This document shows, one piece after another, positions 42,675-48,195 of a stretch of DNA of 48,195 bases. This DNA is from Streptomyces sp. sk2.1. GTDB taxonomy: Bacteria > Actinomycetota > Actinomycetes > Streptomycetales > Streptomycetaceae. The notes under the pieces were generated by a model. It had not been told where the DNA came from, searched no databases, and was given only the letters and a program-made list of their open reading frames with translations. The stretch covers positions 1,631,034 through 1,679,228 of the forward strand of contig NZ_RDBO01000077.1 in assembly GCF_008120935.1 (NCBI RefSeq), in the 5' to 3' direction. Position numbers and translations under genes: made by a program. Position 1 is the first letter of the stretch. Each line of letters begins with the position of its first letter.

Positions 42675-44804
42675 ATGCGACCCCTCGTCCCGGAAGACCC
42701 CCGGAGCATCGGCGGCCACCGCCTCCTGGCCCGCCTCGGCACCGGCGGCATGGGCGTCGTCTACCTGGCTCGCACGGGCGGCGGGCAGCTCGTCGCCGTG
42801 AAGGTGATCCGGGCCGAGCACGCCGCCGACCCCGGCTTCCGGGCCCGGTTCCGGCGCGAGGCCGAGGCCGCCCGCCGGGTCGACGGCCCCTGGGTGGTGC
42901 CGGTGACGGATGCCGACACCGAGGCGCACGAACCCTGGCTCACCACCGTGTTCGTGCCAGGCCCCTCGCTCGCCGAGGTCGTCGTCGCCGAGGGCGCCCT
43001 GCCGCCCGCGACCGTCCGGGCACTCGGCGCCCGGGTCGCCGAAGCGGTCGACGCGGTGCACGCGGCCGGACTGGTCCACCGCGACCTCAAACCGGCCAAC
43101 GTGCTCCTCGCGCTCGACGGGCCCCGACTCATCGACTTCGGCATCGCCCGCCACGAGGGCGCCACCGCGATCACCGCGACCGACGCCGTGATCGGCACCC
43201 CCGGCTACCTCGCCCCGGAACAGGCGTCGGGGCAGTCGGTCGGGCCCGCCTGTGACGTCTTCGCGCTGGGCTGCGTCCTCACGTACACGGCGACCGGCCG
43301 CCGCCCGTTCGGGGACGGCGGGGCGGCGTCCGTCCTGTACCGCACCGTGCACGACGAGCCGGACCTGGACGGGATGCCGCCCGCCCTGCTGCCGCTCGTC
43401 GAGGCGTGTCTCGCCAAGGAGCCGGGGGACCGGCCCACTGCCCGGGAAGCGGCCCAGCTGCTGGCCGCACCGCCCGGCGCGGACCCGGCCGCCTGGGCGC
43501 CGCCCGGCCTGTCCGCCCTGATCGCCGCGCGTTCGGCCGCCGCCCTCGACATTCCGGCCCCGGCCCCGGTCCCGGAGCCGCCCACCTCCGCCGGGGGACC
43601 CGTATCCTCCCGCCCCTCCCGGCGCACCGTGTTGACCGCCGGGGCCGCCGCGGTGCTGCTCGGGGGCGGCGCGGTGGCGGCCTGGACGGCGGTGGACCGG
43701 CGTACCAACGGGGCCGGGAAGCCCACCCGTAGCGTCCCCGTCCACGCCATCGGCCTGCACGCCGACCTCACCGGCCCCGGCCGGGCGGTCGGCCTGGCGC
43801 ACCGGCGCGGCATGCAACTGGCCGTCGACGACCACAACGCCCGCGCCAGCACCACCTTCCGGCTCGCCCTGCGTGCCGAGGACGACGCCGGGGACCCCGC
43901 CCGCGCCCTGCGCGTCGCCGACCGGCTGGCCGCCGACCCGAAGGTGCTGGCCGTCGTCGGCCCGACCAGCGACGTCATCGACGCGACCGTCGTCCAGCGC
44001 TACGAACGCACCGGAATCGCCCAGGTCGTCGTCTCGGCCGGGGGAACCACCGTCGAGACGGCCGCCACCCAGAACCTCTGCCTGCTCCGAGCCCTGGACG
44101 ACGACCTGGCCAACGGCCTCGTGGACTACCTGGTCCTGACCCGCCGGGCGAAGCGGGTGATGGTCGTGGAGGACGACGCCGACCCCGTGGGGGCCTGGGC
44201 CATCAGGAACACCCTCAGGGAGATCACGCCCGAGAGCACGACGTTGACCGTGCACCAGGTCAAGGCAGGCGTCGACGACTTCGGCCCGGCGGCCCGCGCG
44301 GTCCTCGATGCGGGCGCGGACGCCGTGGTCCTCGCCTCCACCTCCCCCGCCCGGGGAGCCCGCTGCGCCGTGGCCCTGGCCGCCGCCGGGTTCACCGGCG
44401 CCCGCGCGTCCACCGGCCCGGTCCTCGCGCCCGCCTTCCTCGACGGGGCCGGGAAGGCCGCCGAGGGTTGGGTGTTCGCCGAGGCGTATGGCGATCCCGC
44501 CGCGATGCCCGCAGCCAAGACGTTCACCGCTGCCTACCGCGAGCGTTTCGGCACAGTCCCCGCCCGCTGGGCCGCAGAGGCGTACGACGCGGTCGGGCTG
44601 ATCGCCGACGCCACCCGCACCACCAGCGCCGACGGGGCCCCGCGCGAGGGCATCACCCAGCGCCTCTTCCTCACCACCCACAAAGGCATCAGCCGCACCC
44701 TGGAGTTCGCCCCGACCCGGTCGGTGGATTACCGGACGGGCCTCTTCCTCTACCGGGTCGAGGGCGGCCGGGCCCGCTTCCTGGGGCCCTACCTGAAGGT
44801 GTGA
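42675..44804 (+). CDS. Receptor-like Ser/Thr protein kinase with type I binding-protein domain (copy 2)
   Basis: A 709-aa paralogue of the preceding gene with the same layout. Kinase motifs are intact: ARLGTGGMGVVYLA, VAVKVI, LVHRDLKPAN, LIDFGIA and GTPGYLAPE. One membrane segment lies at about residues 318-337 (RTVLTAGAAAVLLGGGAVAA). The extracellular domain (about 355-709) has HAIGLHADLTGPGRAVGLAH, VLAVVGPTSDVIDATVV and RWAAEAYDAVGLIADATR. The kinase halves are much more alike than the sensor halves, as expected for duplicated receptors with different ligands. The ATG is 6 bases after the stop of copy 1; a short hairpin follows the gene. Confidence 0.88.
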   Translation: MRPLVPEDPRSIGGHRLLARLGTGGMGVVYLARTGGGQLVAVKVIRAEHAADPGFRARFRREAEAARRVDGPWVVPVTDADTEAHEPWLTTVFVPGPSLAEVVVAEGALPPATVRALGARVAEAVDAVHAAGLVHRDLKPANVLLALDGPRLIDFGIARHEGATAITATDAVIGTPGYLAPEQASGQSVGPACDVFALGCVLTYTATGRRPFGDGGAASVLYRTVHDEPDLDGMPPALLPLVEACLAKEPGDRPTAREAAQLLAAPPGADPAAWAPPGLSALIAARSAAALDIPAPAPVPEPPTSAGGPVSSRPSRRTVLTAGAAAVLLGGGAVAAWTAVDRRTNGAGKPTRSVPVHAIGLHADLTGPGRAVGLAHRRGMQLAVDDHNARASTTFRLALRAEDDAGDPARALRVADRLAADPKVLAVVGPTSDVIDATVVQRYERTGIAQVVVSAGGTTVETAATQNLCLLRALDDDLANGLVDYLVLTRRAKRVMVVEDDADPVGAWAIRNTLREITPESTTLTVHQVKAGVDDFGPAARAVLDAGADAVVLASTSPARGARCAVALAAAGFTGARASTGPVLAPAFLDGAGKAAEGWVFAEAYGDPAAMPAAKTFTAAYRERFGTVPARWAAEAYDAVGLIADATRTTSADGAPREGITQRLFLTTHKGISRTLEFAPTRSVDYRTGLFLYRVEGGRARFLGPYLKV

Positions 44805-44810
44805 GCCGGA

Positions 44811-44829
44811 CCGTCCGGATACCGGACGG
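44811..44829 (+). terminator. Terminator of the kinase operon
   Basis: A perfect 8-bp stem (44811-44818 with 44822-44829) and an ATA loop, 6 bases after the stop. Confidence 0.65.
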
Positions 44830-45070
44830 GGGATGTGCGCCGGACGGGGGCATGAAGTGGAGCTGCGGGCGCGTTTAAGAAAACCTCGATGGACCTGTGG
44901 CGCGGGGTGCGGCAGATTTCTCCGTGACGGCGGAGGATGGTGCGCGGCAGCCGATCGACGCGCGCTGCCATGGAACCCGTCCCTCTCATTCCTCCCCGGG
45001 CCGCGGGCCTGCGCAAGGCTGCCTCCGGCCCGGGGCACTCAACGCCGTACCAGCGCAGGGAGCCACCGCC
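44830..45070 (+). other. tdh upstream region without a gene
   Basis: About 240 bases between the kinase terminator and tdh. It contains a small A+T-rich patch at 44874-44890 (gcgtttaagaaaacctc), the best place for a promoter, which would give a leader of roughly 170 bases, and a ribosome site (cagggag) near the end. I found no riboswitch class I could recognise and no convincing open frame. Confidence 0.5.
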
Positions 45071-46099
45071 GTGAAGGCACTCGTGAAGCAGAAGGCCGAG
45101 CCGGGACTCTGGCTCATGGACGTGCCCGAGCCGGAGATCGGCCCCTCGGACGTGCTGATCAAGGTGCTCCGCACCGGCATCTGCGGCACCGACCTGCACA
45201 TCCGCAACTACGACGGCTGGGCGCAGCAGACCGTGCGCACCCCGCTCGTCCTCGGACACGAGTTCGTCGGCGAGGTCGCGGCGACCGGCGCCGACGTCGT
45301 CGACATCAACGTCGGCGACCTGGTCAGCGGCGAGGGCCACCTGGTGTGCGGGAAGTGCCGCAACTGCCTGGCCGGCCGCCGCCACCTGTGCCGTGCCACG
45401 CTCGGCCTCGGCGTCGGCCGGGACGGGGCGTTCGCCGAGTACGTCGCGCTGCCCGCGTCCAACGTCTGGGTGCACCGCACCCCCGTCGACCTCGACGTCG
45501 CCGCGATCTTCGACCCGTTCGGCAACGCCGTCCACACCGCGCTGTCGTTCCCGCTGGTCGGCGAGGACGTACTGATCACCGGCGCCGGGCCGATCGGCAT
45601 CATGGCCGCCGCCGTCGCCCGGCACGCGGGCGCCCGCAACGTCGTCATCACCGACGTCAGCGAGGCCCGGCTGGAACTGGCCCGGAAGGTCGGGGCCAAC
45701 CTCGCCCTGAACGTCGCCGAGGAGACCATCGCCGAGGGACAGCGGCGCCTCGGCCTGCGCGAGGGCTTCGACATCGGCCTGGAGATGTCCGGCCGGCCCG
45801 AGGCGATGCGCGACATGATCGCGAACATGACGCACGGCGGACGCATCGCCATGCTCGGACTGCCGTCCGAGGAGTTCGCGGTGGACTGGTCCAGGATCGT
45901 GACCTCGATGATCACCATCAAGGGCATCTACGGCCGTGAGATGTACGAGACCTGGTACGCCATGTCCGTGCTCCTGGAGGGCGGCCTCGACCTCGCCCCC
46001 GTGATCACCGGCCGCTACGACTACCGCGACTTCGACGCGGCCTTCGACGACGCGGCGAGCGGCCGCGGCGGCAAGATCATCCTCGACTGGACCTCCTGA
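45071..46099 (+). CDS. tdh: L-threonine 3-dehydrogenase
   Basis: Tdh oxidises L-threonine to 2-amino-3-ketobutyrate with NAD+. The 342-aa zinc alcohol-dehydrogenase-type protein has the catalytic zinc site TGICGTDLHI and GHEFVGEV, the structural zinc cysteines over CGKCRNCLAGRRHLC, and the NAD-binding VLITGAGPIGIMAAAVAR. The GTG at 45071 has CAGGGAG nine bases upstream. The next gene, kbl, takes the product; the two form the standard threonine-to-glycine pathway. Length is normal. Confidence 0.95.
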   Translation: MKALVKQKAEPGLWLMDVPEPEIGPSDVLIKVLRTGICGTDLHIRNYDGWAQQTVRTPLVLGHEFVGEVAATGADVVDINVGDLVSGEGHLVCGKCRNCLAGRRHLCRATLGLGVGRDGAFAEYVALPASNVWVHRTPVDLDVAAIFDPFGNAVHTALSFPLVGEDVLITGAGPIGIMAAAVARHAGARNVVITDVSEARLELARKVGANLALNVAEETIAEGQRRLGLREGFDIGLEMSGRPEAMRDMIANMTHGGRIAMLGLPSEEFAVDWSRIVTSMITIKGIYGREMYETWYAMSVLLEGGLDLAPVITGRYDYRDFDAAFDDAASGRGGKIILDWTS

Positions 46100-46182
46100 C
46101 CGACGCCCCTCGGACCGACCGACGCCCCGGACGGCCGACACCCCCGGACGACGCCACCGTAGACAGCTGGGAGACACCCCTC

Positions 46183-47379
<1,197 letters not shown>

Positions 47380-47381
47380 CG

Positions 47382-47419
47382 GGGCGGACGGGGCCGCTGT
47401 CCGGGCGCCCCGTCCGCCC
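47382..47419 (+). terminator. Terminator of tdh-kbl
   Basis: A perfect 13-bp stem (47382-47394 with 47407-47419) and a 12-base loop directly after the kbl stop. Confidence 0.85.
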
Positions 47420-47448
47420 ATCCGCCCGAGGTCTCACCCGGGCGGCCG

Positions 47449-47464
47449 GGTCACCTCCGTGACC
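47449..47464 (+). promoter_or_regulatory. Palindrome ahead of the LysR gene, candidate operator
   Basis: GGTCACCTCCGTGACC is a perfect 6-bp inverted repeat with a 4-base spacer, 15 bases before the LysR start and next to a GACAAT hexamer (47468-47473) that may serve as a -10 element. It may be an autoregulatory site. Confidence 0.45.
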
Positions 47465-47479
47465 TGGGACAATGGGGAC

Positions 47480-48195
47480 ATGATCGATTCACGGCGGCTG
47501 CGCGTCCTGCGTGCGGTGGCGGACCATCGCACGGTGACGGCCGCAGCCGCCGCGCTGTACCTCACCCCCTCCGCGGTCTCCCAGCAGCTCGCCGCGCTGG
47601 AGCAGGAGACCGGGCACCGGCTGGTCGAGCGCGGCGCGCGCGGGGCCCGGCTCACCCCCGCCGGGGACATCCTGCTGACCCACACCAACGCGGTGCTGGC
47701 CCAGCTGGAGCGGGCCGAGGCGGAACTGGCCGCATACGGCTCGGGGGACGCCGGTACGGTCACCGTCGCCGCGTTCGCCACCGGCATCGGCCTGGTCCTC
47801 GCCCCCGCGATCGCCGAACTGGCCTTCACCGCGCCCGGCATCCGGGTCCGGGTCCAGGACGCGGAGGGCGACGCGAGCGTGCCGATGGTCCTCGACCGGC
47901 AGGTCGACGTGGCGGTGGCCGTGGAGTACCGGGGCGCGCCGGGCGAGGACGACCTGCGGCTGACCCGGGTGCCGCTGTACTCCGAGCCGTTCGACGCGGT
48001 GCTGCCGGTGGGGCACCGGCTGGCCGACCGGGAGCAGGTGGCGATCGCCGACCTGGAGAAGGACCCGTGGATCGGCCCGTACCCGGGCAACCCCTGCCAC
48101 GACGTGGTGGTGCTGTCCTGCGAGTTCGCCGGGTTCCAGCCGAGGATGGAGCACTCCTCGGACGACTTCCGGGCGGTGGTCGCGCTGGCCGGGGC
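47480..48195 (+). CDS. LysR-family transcriptional regulator, 3' end cut by window
   Basis: At least 238 residues of a LysR-type regulator; the frame is open to the edge. The N-terminal winged helix is MIDSRRLRVLRAVADHRTVT followed by AAAALYLTPSAVSQQLAALE, the usual recognition helix. The effector domain begins near residue 90 (GTVTVAAFATGIGLVLAPAI) and includes VDVAVAVEYRG and a ligand segment YSEPFDAVLPVGHRL. The ATG follows gggacaatggggac: GACAAT 6 bases ahead suggests a leaderless start. It lies on the same strand after tdh-kbl but behind their terminator, so control of that operon is possible but not shown. Confidence 0.9.
   Translation, partial: MIDSRRLRVLRAVADHRTVTAAAAALYLTPSAVSQQLAALEQETGHRLVERGARGARLTPAGDILLTHTNAVLAQLERAEAELAAYGSGDAGTVTVAAFATGIGLVLAPAIAELAFTAPGIRVRVQDAEGDASVPMVLDRQVDVAVAVEYRGAPGEDDLRLTRVPLYSEPFDAVLPVGHRLADREQVAIADLEKDPWIGPYPGNPCHDVVVLSCEFAGFQPRMEHSSDDFRAVVALAG

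Overview
The window is Streptomyces-type actinobacterial DNA: very G+C-rich, third codon positions almost all G or C, many GTG starts, several apparently leaderless genes, and the sporulation regulator whiI beside the haem genes. From memory, the order fadB-fadA-rnd-whiI-DUF3000-hemE ... cgoX-hemQ matches the Streptomyces coelicolor block around SCO6026-SCO6042. No rRNA, tRNA, insertion sequence, integrase, phage gene or CRISPR array was seen. Both ends cut a gene.

Layout. (1) 1-5332: a surface-glycan cluster of Stealth phosphotransferase (5' end lost in a 226-bp inverted repeat at the edge), PIG-L deacetylase with a C-terminal beta-rich part, and SGNH esterase with Ig-like repeats. (2) 5425-8771, minus: beta-oxidation pair fadA-fadB. 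(3) 9133-12126, minus: RNase D, WhiI, DUF3000 protein. (4) 12219-17090: hemE, a convergent CoA-disulfide-reductase-like flavoprotein, then cgoX (hemY) and hemQ, which belong to the coproporphyrin-dependent haem route. (5) 17261-20492, minus: a DUF692 (MNIO-like) enzyme followed by two TIGR04222 membrane proteins, the first ending in a six-cysteine Ser/Gly tail. This is the best candidate for an undescribed modification system. (6) 20639-25050: GNAT, unknown protein, PTH2-like protein, AIM24 protein, two-gene ABC transporter, small CxxC protein. (7) 25081-33191: secreted deacetylase lipoprotein, PhoX-type Tat protein, OsmC, ZapE, RibD-type reductase, murC, msrB and small unknowns. (8) 33355-39493: an orphan GAP1-like conflict-system protein, a small secreted protein, a DUF5937/ArsR regulator, a secreted propeller of exactly seven 37-residue repeats, and a GNAT. 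(9) 39694-44804: one lipoprotein and two tandem receptor-like Ser/Thr kinases whose extracellular halves resemble type I periplasmic binding proteins. (10) 45071-48195: tdh-kbl threonine catabolism and a truncated LysR regulator.

How the parts relate. Regions 2-4 and 7 are mostly housekeeping: fatty-acid oxidation, haem, peptidoglycan, redox repair and division. Regions 1, 5, 8 and 9 are accessory and mostly act at the cell surface. Perfect inverted repeats at gene ends divide many of the transcription units. At least seven genes show a TANNNT hexamer 6-8 nt before the start codon, as expected for leaderless transcripts.
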